From Pseudochelatococcus contaminans (lineage in GTDB: Bacteria; Pseudomonadota; Alphaproteobacteria; Rhizobiales; Beijerinckiaceae), in contig NZ_JACICC010000002.1 in NCBI RefSeq assembly GCF_014195635.1, forward strand, positions 62,001-126,000: DNA of 64,000 bases, read 5' to 3'. How positions within the stretch are numbered: position 1 is the stretch's first letter; every line of letters starts with the position of its first letter. A program made the translations under genes and the position numbers. The notes under the pieces are model-generated. The model did no database searches, was not told where the DNA came from, and saw only the letters and a list, made by a program, of their open reading frames with translations. Below are positions 1 through 10,001 of the stretch, piece after piece.

Positions 1-466
1 TCACGGCGATGACGTTCGCGGTGTCGAGATTGGCGGCGCGGCCAAGAACGTGCTGGCCATCGCCTGCGGCGTGGTCTACGGCCGCAAGCTGGGTGAAAGC
101 GCCCGTGCGGCATTGGTGGCGCGCGGCTTTGCCGAAATCACCCGCTTCGCCCGGGCGCTTGATGCGCGCGCGGAAACGTTGATGGGGTTGTCCGGGCTTG
201 GCGACACGGTGCTGAGCTGCGGGTCGAATCAATCACGCAACTTCGCGTTCGGCGAAGCGCTTGGTCTGGGCGTGCCCGTTGCGCAGGCGTCGGGCGGCAA
301 GCTGGCGGAAGGCGCCTTCACCGCGTCGGCCCTCCTCGCTCGCGGGCGAAAGGCGGGCGTCGAGATGCCCGTATGCGAGGCGGTCGAGGCGCTGGTGGCC
401 GAGCGCGTTACCGTCGATCAGGCGATAGAGGCGTTGATGACGCGCCCGCTGAAACCGGAGGCATGA
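1..466 (+). CDS. gpsA: Glycerol-3-phosphate dehydrogenase [NAD(P)+], C-terminal part
   Basis: The gene enters from the left edge, so the N-terminal NAD-binding domain is missing. The visible part reads [20 protein letters not shown], the conserved segment with the catalytic Lys of GpsA, followed by the all-alpha C-terminal domain ([20 protein letters not shown], then [13 protein letters not shown]). GpsA reduces dihydroxyacetone phosphate to sn-glycerol 3-phosphate for phospholipid synthesis in the cytoplasm. The stop (TGA) lies one base before the ATG of the EVE-domain gene, so the two are probably co-transcribed. The identification is firm; only the 5' end is unseen. Confidence 0.94.
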   Translation, partial: HGDDVRGVEIGGAAKNVLAIACGVVYGRKLGESARAALVARGFAEITRFARALDARAETLMGLSGLGDTVLSCGSNQSRNFAFGEALGLGVPVAQASGGKLAEGAFTASALLARGRKAGVEMPVCEAVEALVAERVTVDQAIEALMTRPLKPEA

Positions 467-467
467 G

Positions 468-881
468 ATGGCGCACTGGTTATACAAATCCGAACCCGAC
501 GTGTGGTCATGGGACCAGCAGGTGGCGCGCGGCGACGCGGGCGAACACTGGAACGGCGTGCGCAACTATCTTGCCCGCAAGCACCTGCAGGCCATGAAAA
601 ACGGCGATCTTGGCTTTTTCTACCATTCCAACCAGGGCAAGGCGATTGTCGGCATCGTCGAGGTCATCCGGGAGTATTACCCCGACCACACCGATGAAAG
701 CGGACGTTTCGGGATGGTGGATCTCAAGGCCGTGCGGCCGTTGAAGCATCCCGTAACGCTGGATGAAATCAAGCAGGAGCCGCGCCTGTCGGATATGATT
801 CTGGTTAACAACTCACGCCTGTCGGTGCAGCCCGTCACGGACGAGGAGTGGCAAATCGTGCTCGAACTGTCCGAGCGATAA
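468..881 (+). CDS. EVE domain-containing protein
   Basis: A 137-residue protein that is a single EVE domain (PUA-like fold): MAHWLYKSEPDVWSW at the N-terminus, the G-V-R-N-Y motif near residue 30, a central GDLGFFYHSN strand, and IVGIVEVIREYYPD. EVE domains in bacteria are thought to bind modified bases in DNA or RNA; the substrate of this housekeeping-type member is not established. It follows gpsA almost without spacing, an arrangement often seen in alphaproteobacteria. Length and start (ATG at 468) match the family. Nothing nearby suggests a defence role. Confidence 0.9.
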   Translation: MAHWLYKSEPDVWSWDQQVARGDAGEHWNGVRNYLARKHLQAMKNGDLGFFYHSNQGKAIVGIVEVIREYYPDHTDESGRFGMVDLKAVRPLKHPVTLDEIKQEPRLSDMILVNNSRLSVQPVTDEEWQIVLELSER

Positions 882-1077
882 GTGCTCTTCAGAACAACCG
901 GCCTGCGGCATGCATTAGCAGAAAGTGGAATGCTTCCAAGGGTTGCCGCGCCCCGGCGTCTGCGCCTACATTCAATGGCACGGATCCGGAATAGGACCAT
1001 CATCAAAGTCCGCGAAGCCTGTGGTAGCATCCGCAATGTGCACCTTGGCCGAATGACGGGCAATCGGGAGAGAAGCG

Positions 1078-3021
<1,944 letters not shown>

Positions 3022-3032
3022 TGCACATCACG

Positions 3033-3065
3033 CCCTGTCCCGGGTTCAATGAGTCCGGGACAGGG
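3033..3065 (+). terminator. Inverted repeat after acs, probable terminator stem
   Basis: A perfect 11-bp inverted repeat (CCCTGTCCCGG / CCGGGACAGGG) with an 11-nt loop begins 11 bp after the acs stop. No T-run follows, so it is not a classical intrinsic terminator; it could be a 3'-end-stabilising stem. It also marks the edge between GC-rich core DNA and the AT-rich stretch to its right. Confidence 0.6.
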
Positions 3066-3418
3066 TCATCCTCAATCCAGAACAGTAATCGCCAATCATT
3101 CCGACAAACCATAAAAATAGGAATATCTCTAATCAGTACTGAAACATCTATTTTTATATATACATAAAAATCTAAATAACTGAATATTATTACACAATTT
3201 TTAACACAATACAATAATTCAAACTCACCTTAGCTTATACCATGATTACTTCACGTACATCAATGTCATACGCATTACAATGTCATGCATTATAAGGAGA
3301 ATCAGGATTGGATTTGAATTTATTGCATAATATACACATTGAATTGTGCGAGTAAAATATAATATTAGTATGATTTCTATTCTTTATATTTAGCGAAAAT
3401 CATATTGCGGGATATGTA
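3066..3418. other. AT-rich intergenic stretch upstream of the chemoreceptor
   Basis: About 350 bp are by eye roughly three quarters A+T, in sharp contrast to the flanking GC-rich genes. No convincing long gene is present. It contains an imperfect tandem repeat (3261-3292) and a consensus Shine-Dalgarno AAGGAG at 3295-3299 region, 7 nt before a TTG that opens a 15-codon frame (3308-3355, TAA stop). It also has a perfect TATAAT at 3358-3363, though without a good -35 at normal spacing. The stretch looks like acquired DNA or a complex promoter region for the chemoreceptor. Confidence 0.6.
3261..3292. repeat. Imperfect tandem direct repeat in AT-rich region
   Basis: CAATGTCATACGCATTA (3261-3277) is followed immediately by CAATGTCATGCATTA (3278-3292): the same unit with two bases deleted. 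It sits just upstream of the AAGGAG motif. It may be a pair of regulator half-sites or a slippage duplication; no known operator is recognised. Confidence 0.6.
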
Positions 3419-3441
3419 ATGTCAAGAAATCAATCAGTATA

Positions 3442-3457
3442 CCCCCCCCCCCCCCCC
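3442..3457. repeat. Homopolymeric C16 tract, candidate phase-variation switch
   Basis: Sixteen consecutive C residues lie at 3442-3457. Such a run is far outside anything else in the window and sits in the 5' coding region of the globin-coupled chemoreceptor. An ATG at 3419 (upstream GCGGGA at 3407-3412) enters the tract in a frame that terminates at 3557. The receptor frame, open from 3394, also crosses the tract but has no standard start. Adding one C or removing two would fuse ATG 3419 to the receptor. Tract length is also error-prone in sequencing. Confidence 0.75.
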
Positions 3458-3561
3458 GTAAAACAACTGGGGAAATTGACACCAAGACCTCCTCAAAAAA
3501 CGAATTCCACCAGGTCCTCGATAGCGAGCGTGCTATCCTTAAAGCTAACAAGACCATAATC

Positions 3562-4815
3562 TTGAATGCTCTGCCGGATGTCATGGACAAGTTCTATGAC
3601 TACCTGTCCGAATTTCCGGAAACACACTCGTTTTTCAATAACCGTGAACACATCCTGCATGCCAAGGCGATGCAGATCCGGCATTGGGGCATTATTCTCG
3701 ACGCGAAATTTGACACCGAATATGTCGCCTCGATCAGGAAAATAGGTGAAGTCCACAGCCGTATTGGGCTGGAACCCAGCCTATACATCGGCAGTTACAA
3801 TTTCCTGCTTTGCTCACTGCTTGAAAAGATCGTGATGCTCCGCCACCCGCTGGCACTGCTACGTCGCAATGAAGCCTTCGCCCTGCAACTGGCATTGATT
3901 AAAGCAGTCATGCTGGATATCGATTACGTGATCGGAGTTTATCTGGATGCTGGCCAGCGCGCCAGGATCGCGGAGATGAGTGGCCTCGCCAACAAGCTTG
4001 AAAGCGAGGTCGGCGGCATTGTTGAGCATCTGGACGATAACGCAAAAGGACTCAACAGCACCGCAGCCGGTATATCCACTATATCACACCGCGTTTTGGG
4101 ACAGACGGGCAATATTGCTGGAACTCTTGAACAGACGAACACCAGTGTAGGAGCTGTCGTTACCGCATCGGAGGAGCTTGCCTCATCCATCTCCGAGATT
4201 TCGCGACAAACGACGGAAGCTGCTGCACTCGCCGACCGGGCAAGAGAAGATGCCAGCCAGGCTGAAAAACTGATCAGCAAGTTAACCTCCGACGCGCAAA
4301 GTATAGGCAACATCGTCAGTGTTATCACGGATATAGCCGACCAGACGAACCTGTTAGCGCTCAACGCCTCCATCGAAGCCGCAAGAGCCGGTGAACATGG
4401 ACGCAGCTTCTCCGTCGTCGCCACGGAGGTAAAGGCGCTGGCTCAGCAGACGGCGCGCGCAACAGAAGCCATCGGCAGTCAGATTACCAGCGTTCAACAA
4501 TCCACTGCTGATGTCGTCAAGATTATTCATGAAATCAATACGGTAATTGGCGCGCTCAACGGTGTATCACGCGCGATCGCAGACGCGGTCGAGTTACAGA
4601 GCAGCGCTACGAACGAGATATCGCACAATAATCAGCAACTCGCGGTCGGTACCGCTGAAGTGGTGAATAACATGGCCGGCATCTCCGGCAGCATGAATGA
4701 TCTGGCCAGTTCGTCCCGTTTCATGCTGGAACTATCCAACGATCTCGCGAGCAGCGCCGAGCGCCTGAAGGAAGAGGTGTTCCTCTTTCTGGAGCACGCC
4801 CGGGCGGCACGCTAG
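3562..4815 (+). CDS. Globin-coupled methyl-accepting chemotaxis protein (HemAT-like heme sensor)
   Basis: Soluble chemoreceptor with an N-terminal protoglobin domain and a C-terminal MCP signalling domain; no membrane segment. Numbering from TTG 3562, the proximal heme-ligand His65 lies in [13 protein letters not shown], followed by YIGSYNFLL. The conserved hairpin tip is at about 263-287 ([19 protein letters not shown]). There is no C-terminal CheR-binding pentapeptide. Family members of this type sense O2 or other gases and drive aerotaxis through CheA. The TTG is almost certainly not the native start: the same frame continues upstream with globin-like sequence ([20 protein letters not shown]) to the C16 tract and on to a stop at 3391, with no ATG, GTG or TTG. 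Native initiation is probably ATG 3419 after a frame change in the tract. Codon use is more AT-rich than in neighbouring genes. Confidence 0.85.
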   Translation: MNALPDVMDKFYDYLSEFPETHSFFNNREHILHAKAMQIRHWGIILDAKFDTEYVASIRKIGEVHSRIGLEPSLYIGSYNFLLCSLLEKIVMLRHPLALLRRNEAFALQLALIKAVMLDIDYVIGVYLDAGQRARIAEMSGLANKLESEVGGIVEHLDDNAKGLNSTAAGISTISHRVLGQTGNIAGTLEQTNTSVGAVVTASEELASSISEISRQTTEAAALADRAREDASQAEKLISKLTSDAQSIGNIVSVITDIADQTNLLALNASIEAARAGEHGRSFSVVATEVKALAQQTARATEAIGSQITSVQQSTADVVKIIHEINTVIGALNGVSRAIADAVELQSSATNEISHNNQQLAVGTAEVVNNMAGISGSMNDLASSSRFMLELSNDLASSAERLKEEVFLFLEHARAAR

Positions 4816-4826
4816 AGCCACATTGA

Positions 4827-5078
4827 TCAGAAATCGCTGGCGATACCCTTGACTTCCCAATCGTCATAGCGCACGGGTTCCAGTCCGCCGCGACCGTTGA
4901 TCTCGCGCTGGCGGGCAAGCTCGTTGGCCTTGCCGTCGATTTCAGCCCGCCGCCGGGCCGCCTCGGCCAGCGCCCGCTCAGCGGCAGGCGTCAGCACCTT
5001 GGTTGTGACGGGCATGGGCGTCAATTGCCTGTCAGGCGGGATCGCGCTGGCGGAAGAATTGTCCGGGGGCAATGCCAT
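4827..5078 (-). CDS. DUF1674 / SdhAF4-like succinate dehydrogenase assembly factor
   Basis: A small protein (83 residues) ending in GLEPVRYDDWEVKGIASDF, the hallmark C-terminal motif of DUF1674/SdhAF4. These chaperones bind flavinylated SdhA and assist its assembly with SdhB in complex II. The N-terminal half is Pro/Ala-rich and low-complexity. ATG at 5078 is chosen because AAGGAG lies 6 nt upstream; a GTG at 5117 would add 13 residues without a comparable ribosome site. It converges with the chemoreceptor 11 bp away and is divergent from rsmB. Confidence 0.85.
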   Translation of the reverse strand: MALPPDNSSASAIPPDRQLTPMPVTTKVLTPAAERALAEAARRRAEIDGKANELARQREINGRGGLEPVRYDDWEVKGIASDF

Positions 5079-5138
5079 TGGCGGCTCCTTGGGGCAGTTT
5101 GCATTCAGGTCAGTCACTTATATTAGGGAATTATCAGC

Positions 5139-6548
5139 GTGCAAGGCAACCGGCCGCATGGCGGCGCTCGCAAGGATCAGGCTTCCACAGGCGCGGCTGT
5201 TCGCCGCTCCGCTCCGGGGCGCGGCCGCACGCCGCCAGTCCCGCGCGGGCTGCCGCCCCGCCGCGTGGCGGCATTCGTGCTGCGCGACATCACCGACGAC
5301 GGCCTGACTCTCGACGACGCGCTTGCGCACCAGTTTGGCGAGGGCGAAGGAGCGGCGCTGGATGAGCGCGACCGCGCCCTCGTGCGGGCCATTGCCACCG
5401 CTGCCCTACGTCGACTCGGCACCATTCACGCCGCGCTGGACGCCCGGATGCCCAAGGGAATCCCGGCCAAGTCCGGCCTGCTGGCGGAAATCCTGATCGT
5501 CGGCGCAGCACAGGTGCTGCTGCTGGATATCCCGGATCGCGCCGCCGTCGATCTTGCCGTGCATCATGCCCGCGCGGACCGCAACGCCTTTCCCTACGCC
5601 AAGCTGGTGAACGCCGTGCTGCGGCGCATAGCCGAAGCGCGGGAGGCCATTTTGGCCGATACCGATGTGGTTGATGCACCGCGCTGGCTCTTTGACCGTT
5701 GGCAGAAGACATATGGCAAGACCGTCGCCCGGGCCATCGTCGAAGCCCAGCGCCGCGAGCCGGGCATCGACATCAGCGTGAAGTCCGACCCGGCCCTCTG
5801 GGCGGAGCGTCTGAATGGCATGGTGCTGCCGACCGGCTCGATCCGCCTCACCGAGCGCACGCGCATTGCCGAACTGCCGGGCTTCGATGAAGGCGTATGG
5901 TGGGTGCAGGATACCGCGGCCAGTCTGCCGGCGCTGTTGATCGGCGCCAAGCCGGGCGAACGCGTGCTGGACCTTTGCGCCGCCCCCGGCGGCAAAACGG
6001 CGCAGCTTGCCGCAGCCGGCGCAACCGTCACAGCCGTCGATCGCTCGCCAGAGCGACTGGAGCGCCTGCGCGACAATCTGACGCGGCTTTCCCTCACCGC
6101 CGATGTCGTCGCATCCGACGCGCGCGATTTCACCGGCGGGCCGTTCGATGCCGTTCTGCTCGATGCCCCTTGCTCGGCCACCGGCACCATCCGCCGCCAT
6201 CCCGATGTCGCGTGGACGCGGGGACCACAGGACATCACCAGCCTCGCAACGCTTCAATCCGGGCTGCTGGACCATGCCGCCGCACTGGTGGCCCCGGGCG
6301 GACGCCTCGTTTACAGCACCTGCTCGCTGGAGCCGGAAGAAGGCGAGGAGCAAATTGCCGCGTTCCTGGCCCGCCATGCGGATTTCGCTCGTGCGCCCAT
6401 CTCGGCCACGGAAGTCGGCGGCATAGAGGAGGCGCTGACGCCCGCTGGCGATCTGCGGACATTGCCGCAATACCTCCCCAACGACACCGCGCGGCTTGCC
6501 GGCCTCGACGGTTTCTTTGCCGCGCGGCTGGTTCGCAAAGCCGTCTGA
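5139..6548 (+). CDS. rsmB: 16S rRNA (cytosine(967)-C(5))-methyltransferase RsmB
   Basis: A 469-residue SAM-dependent RNA m5C methyltransferase. It has an N-terminal NusB-like helical domain (about 40-170; RVAAFVLRDITDDGLTLDDA) and a C-terminal Rossmann methyltransferase. The SAM-binding motif is VLDLCAAPGGKTAQLA; motif IV LDAPCSATGTIRRHPD and motif VI STCSLEPEEGEEQ hold the two cysteines of the m5C mechanism. The GTG start at 5139 is the first in frame, preceded by AGGGA about 10 nt upstream. The Arg/Pro-rich first 40 residues are variable, so a later start is possible. Confidence 0.93.
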   Translation: MQGNRPHGGARKDQASTGAAVRRSAPGRGRTPPVPRGLPPRRVAAFVLRDITDDGLTLDDALAHQFGEGEGAALDERDRALVRAIATAALRRLGTIHAALDARMPKGIPAKSGLLAEILIVGAAQVLLLDIPDRAAVDLAVHHARADRNAFPYAKLVNAVLRRIAEAREAILADTDVVDAPRWLFDRWQKTYGKTVARAIVEAQRREPGIDISVKSDPALWAERLNGMVLPTGSIRLTERTRIAELPGFDEGVWWVQDTAASLPALLIGAKPGERVLDLCAAPGGKTAQLAAAGATVTAVDRSPERLERLRDNLTRLSLTADVVASDARDFTGGPFDAVLLDAPCSATGTIRRHPDVAWTRGPQDITSLATLQSGLLDHAAALVAPGGRLVYSTCSLEPEEGEEQIAAFLARHADFARAPISATEVGGIEEALTPAGDLRTLPQYLPNDTARLAGLDGFFAARLVRKAV

Positions 6549-6564
6549 AGCTATAGCGTGGCCT

Positions 6565-6597
6565 GTTAATTCGCTGTGGACAAAGCAGCGAATTAAC
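6565..6597. repeat. 12-bp perfect inverted repeat downstream of rsmB
   Basis: GTTAATTCGCTG (6565-6576) and its exact complement CAGCGAATTAAC (6586-6597) flank a 9-nt loop, 17 bp after the rsmB stop. No T-run follows, and the arms are moderately AT-rich, so it could be either a weak terminator stem or an operator for the gene at 6740. TTAA-containing ends recall CtrA half-sites, but the spacing is not convincing. Confidence 0.55.
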
Positions 6598-6739
6598 CTC
6601 TCATTAGTGGTGCCACGCAGAATTTCATGAACCACCGCGCCGAAAAGACCATCCGCGTGTAGAATGCTGCCAATCGACAACGGTCGATCAGCGCAAGCAC
6701 CCTCTGGCAAAACCACCTCAGACACCGACGGAGTCCGGC

Positions 6740-7606
6740 ATGGCCTTCATGGCATCTGGAGAGCAGCACGGCTATTCTCACGACGCCGAAGACACGCAAC
6801 CGCCGCGAGGCGGTGGCAGGCGCGCGCGCCGCCGGTCGTCTCGTCGTCTATCGTGGGTTTCACTGGCATTCAGTCTCACGCTTTTCGCCGGCGTTGCGGC
6901 GATAGCGCTTCTGGATATCGGCCCGTTCGGCGATGAAACCGTGCAGACGCATCCCGGCATCACCGCCTACAACGCCCCTTCCACACCGGCCATCGATGCC
7001 CTTGGCGAACGGCTCACCGCCAGACCGGATATCTGGACACAAATCCCGGATGCCGAGCCGCTGTATCGTATGCGCTCGCTGGAGCTGGTGGATCTTCCCG
7101 CCAGCTACGAGGCGCGCGAGCACGGCCGCGGCGGGCGGCTCGATCTGCTGAGCTTCGGCGACTTCGCCTCCCCGGGCCTGCACCTGCATCTCGTCGTCTA
7201 CCGCATGGGTGAAGAGGCCCCACCGCCCTCCACGTTGTTCGTCGATCTGGCGCGGCGCGGCGCGGAGTCCGGAGTCGGCGTTATCAGTCTCGGCAACACA
7301 CTGACGCAGGACACAAAGTTCGGCATCGCGGAAGTGGCCGGCGCGGAACTCAGCTTCGGCGGGCGTGAGCGGGCGTGTCAGGTATACAGGCTGAATGTCG
7401 TCGACCAGACAACGCTGCAACTTCTGGGCTGGACCTGCGATGACGAGCCCGTCACCGCGCCGGAAATCGCCTGCTTTATCGATCACCTCACCCTGACCGA
7501 GGTCGCCAGCGATACAGCGCTCACAAGGCTGTTCGACTCAGCTGCCCAGCGTCAGCTCCCGGAATGCGGCGCAGTGCCACTGCCTGTCGGCCCGGAAGGG
7601 ATCTGA
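6740..7606 (+). CDS. Hypothetical membrane-anchored protein
   Basis: Not recognised. The 288-residue protein has a basic N-terminus (Arg-rich around 27-36), one hydrophobic segment at about 39-60, and a soluble remainder that would lie in the periplasm. The soluble part contains VDLPASYEAREHGRGGRLDL and SFGDFASPGLHLHLVVYRMG, with Cys pairs near the C-terminus (ACQVYRLNVV, LGWTCDDEP, IACFIDH, PECGAVPL) that could form disulfides. ATG at 6740 is the natural start. It stands alone, convergent with leuB. No catalytic motif is evident. Confidence 0.8.
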   Translation: MAFMASGEQHGYSHDAEDTQPPRGGGRRARRRSSRRLSWVSLAFSLTLFAGVAAIALLDIGPFGDETVQTHPGITAYNAPSTPAIDALGERLTARPDIWTQIPDAEPLYRMRSLELVDLPASYEAREHGRGGRLDLLSFGDFASPGLHLHLVVYRMGEEAPPPSTLFVDLARRGAESGVGVISLGNTLTQDTKFGIAEVAGAELSFGGRERACQVYRLNVVDQTTLQLLGWTCDDEPVTAPEIACFIDHLTLTEVASDTALTRLFDSAAQRQLPECGAVPLPVGPEGI

Positions 7607-7701
7607 CACAAAAAAGGAGAGCTGCGTTAACCGCCGCCCTCCCCTCTCGCATCAAAAAACTGACAACTCTTCACATCTTACGCCCGCAAGCGCGAACGAC
7701 A

Positions 7702-8811
7702 TCACTGCGTGAGCGCATCCAGCTCGCGGATAACAGCGTCGCCCACTTCGGCGGTGCCGACAGTCGGCGCTCCCGGCGCGGCAATATCCTTGGTGCGCAC
7801 ACCGGCAGCGAGCACGTTTGCAACGGCTTTCTCCACCAGATCCGCCTCCTGCACCAGCCCGAAGGAATAGCGCAGCGCCATGGCGAAAGAGCCGATCATG
7901 GCCAGCGGGTTGGCAAGCCCCTGCCCGGCAATGTCCGGCGCGGAACCATGCACCGGCTCGTATAGAGCGCGGCGCTTGCCGGTGACGAGGTCTTCCGCAC
8001 CCAGCGACGCCGAAGGCAGCATGCCGAGCGAGCCGGTGAGCATCGCCGCGACATCCGACAACAGATCGCCGAACAGGTTATCCGTAACGATAACATCGAA
8101 CTGCTTGGGATTGCGCACAAGTTGCATGCCGCAGTTGTCGGCGAGGATATGCTCCAGCGCGACATCCGGATAATCCTTGTGCACCTCGCTGACCACCTGA
8201 TGCCACAGCACGCCGGTTTTCATCACGTTGCGCTTTTCAGCCGATGCCACGCGGCCCTGCCGCCGACGCGCCAGCTCGAAAGCCACGCGCGCAATGCGCT
8301 CGATCTCATGCGTGGTGTAAATTTGCGTATCGACAGCGCGCTTTTCGCCGTTTTCAAGCGTGACGACCTCTTTCGGCTCGCCGAAATACACACCGCCGGT
8401 GAGTTCGCGCACGATAACGAGGTTGAGTCCGTCGACATATTCCCGCTTCAGCGCCGATGCCTCGGCCAGCGCCGGATAGCAGATGGCGGGGCGCAGATTG
8501 GCGAACAACCCCAGATCCTTGCGCAGCCGCAGCAGGCCTGCTTCGGGGCGGACATCATACGCCACGCCGTCCCATTTCGGGCCGCCGACCGCACCGAACA
8601 GCACCGCATCCGCAGACAATGCGCGCTGCATGGTTTCGTCGGTGATCGGCAGGCCGGAGGCATCATAAGCCGCACCGCCGACGAGATCCTTCTCCACCTC
8701 GAAACGCACGGTGCCGCGATTCGAAAACCATGCAACCAGCTTTTCGACCTCGCCCGCCACTTCCGGGCCGATGCCGTCACCCGGCAGGATCAGCAGATTA
8801 TAGGATGTCAT
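7702..8811 (-). CDS. leuB: 3-isopropylmalate dehydrogenase
   Basis: LeuB oxidises and decarboxylates 3-isopropylmalate to 2-oxoisocaproate in leucine synthesis. The 369-residue sequence shows [10 protein letters not shown] at the N-terminus, [29 protein letters not shown], the metal-binding [12 protein letters not shown], and the NAD-binding [21 protein letters not shown] at 8811 fits the family. It is the last of a minus-strand group leuC - zincin - leuD - leuB; the 98 bp between leuD and leuB hold no gene. Confidence 0.97.
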   Translation of the reverse strand: MTSYNLLILPGDGIGPEVAGEVEKLVAWFSNRGTVRFEVEKDLVGGAAYDASGLPITDETMQRALSADAVLFGAVGGPKWDGVAYDVRPEAGLLRLRKDLGLFANLRPAICYPALAEASALKREYVDGLNLVIVRELTGGVYFGEPKEVVTLENGEKRAVDTQIYTTHEIERIARVAFELARRRQGRVASAEKRNVMKTGVLWHQVVSEVHKDYPDVALEHILADNCGMQLVRNPKQFDVIVTDNLFGDLLSDVAAMLTGSLGMLPSASLGAEDLVTGKRRALYEPVHGSAPDIAGQGLANPLAMIGSFAMALRYSFGLVQEADLVEKAVANVLAAGVRTKDIAAPGAPTVGTAEVGDAVIRELDALTQ

Positions 8812-8909
8812 TGATGGCGCCTCGCTTGTTATCTCGTGAGCCGCGAGCGGCCCGCCGCCCGCGATTCCCGTCTTACATCATCCGGAGCCGACTGCCATAG
8901 CCGATTACG

Positions 8910-9515
8910 TCACACCCAGGGGCGCTCAGTCGTATTGCGCGTCTCGTAATCGGTAATTTCGCCAGTCTTTTCCATAGTCAGGCCGATATCATCAAGCCCG
9001 TTGAGCAGGCAATGCTTGCGGAAGGGGTCGATATCGAAGAGAATCATCTCGCCGTCGGCAGCGGAAATCGTCTGCGCCTCCAGATCAACCGTGAGGCGTG
9101 CATTTTCACCCCGGCGTGCGTTGTCGAGCAGCAGCTCAAGCTGTTCCGGCGTGACGCGGATCGGCAAGATGCCGTTCTTGAAGCAGTTGTTGTAGAAAAT
9201 ATCCGCGAACGACGTCGAAATGACGCAACGAATACCGAAATCCAGCAACGCCCAGGGCGCATGCTCGCGCGACGAGCCACAGCCGAAGTTGTCGCCGGCC
9301 ACAAGAATTTCCGCCTTGCGATAAGCCGGCTTGTTCAGCACGAAATCCGTGTTCTCGGAGCCGTCCTCGTTAAAGCGCAATTCCGCGAAAAGACCGCGCG
9401 ACAAGCCTGTGCGCTTGATCGTTTTCAGGAACTGCTTGGGGATGATCATGTCGGTGTCGATGTTGACGATTTCCAGCGGCGCCGCGACGCTCGTCAACTG
9501 GGTGAATTTATCCAT
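8910..9515 (-). CDS. leuD: 3-isopropylmalate dehydratase small subunit
   Basis: LeuD pairs with LeuC to isomerise 2- to 3-isopropylmalate. The 201-residue chain starts [20 protein letters not shown]; the swivel-domain motif [15 protein letters not shown] and [17 protein letters not shown] are present. The reading frame stays open 47 codons upstream, but ATG 9515 matches the family start exactly. It lies between the zincin gene and leuB on the same strand, consistent with one leucine operon. Confidence 0.96.
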   Translation of the reverse strand: MDKFTQLTSVAAPLEIVNIDTDMIIPKQFLKTIKRTGLSRGLFAELRFNEDGSENTDFVLNKPAYRKAEILVAGDNFGCGSSREHAPWALLDFGIRCVISTSFADIFYNNCFKNGILPIRVTPEQLELLLDNARRGENARLTVDLEAQTISAADGEMILFDIDPFRKHCLLNGLDDIGLTMEKTGEITDYETRNTTERPWV

Positions 9516-9564
9516 TGTCGAAATCCCGTGTTTCGATAACCGGCCCTGCCCTGCCGGCATGATG

Positions 9565-9999
9565 TCAGTCGCCTTCCGACTCGGCCTGCCGTTCGATGGC
9601 TTCCATGTCCTCGTCCGAAAGGCCGAAGTGATGGCCAATCTCGTGCACAAATACATGGGTGATCAGGCCGCCCAGCGTTTCCTCATGATCGGCCCAGTAA
9701 TCCAGAATCGGCCGCCGATAGAGGAAGATCGTGTTGGGCATCTGCCCCGTCCACACCATGCCGCCGCCCTGCGCCAACCCGTTGCCCTGAAACAGGCCGA
9801 GCAGGTCGAAAGGCGTCTCGCACTCCATGGCTTCAAGCGTTTCGTCATCGGGGAAGTCCTCGATGCGAATGATGACATCGCGCGCCAGATTACGAAAGTC
9901 CTGCGGCAACGCGGCAAAGGCAGCCGCCGCCAGATCCTCGAAAACATCGAGGCCCGGGGCCTGTGCGTCGCGCCAGCGTTCCGAATCCGACGCGCTCAT
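9565..9999 (-). CDS. Zincin-type metallopeptidase family protein (PF06262-like)
   Basis: A 144-residue cytoplasmic protein with the zinc-protease motif H119-E-I-G-H123-HFGLSDEDM near the C-terminus and [12 protein letters not shown] and LGLFQGNGL upstream, typical of the small 'metallopeptidase family protein' group (Zincin_1). The physiological substrate of the family is unknown. Its start codon lies 2 bp after the leuC stop, so it is translated within the leucine operon, between leuC and leuD. Confidence 0.88.
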   Translation of the reverse strand: MSASDSERWRDAQAPGLDVFEDLAAAAFAALPQDFRNLARDVIIRIEDFPDDETLEAMECETPFDLLGLFQGNGLAQGGGMVWTGQMPNTIFLYRRPILDYWADHEETLGGLITHVFVHEIGHHFGLSDEDMEAIERQAESEGD

Positions 10000-10001
10000 G
10001 G

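Noticed and set aside
468-881. EVE-domain gene as part of a defence island
   Set aside because: It is a stand-alone EVE protein in a housekeeping context next to gpsA; no nuclease or restriction genes are nearby.
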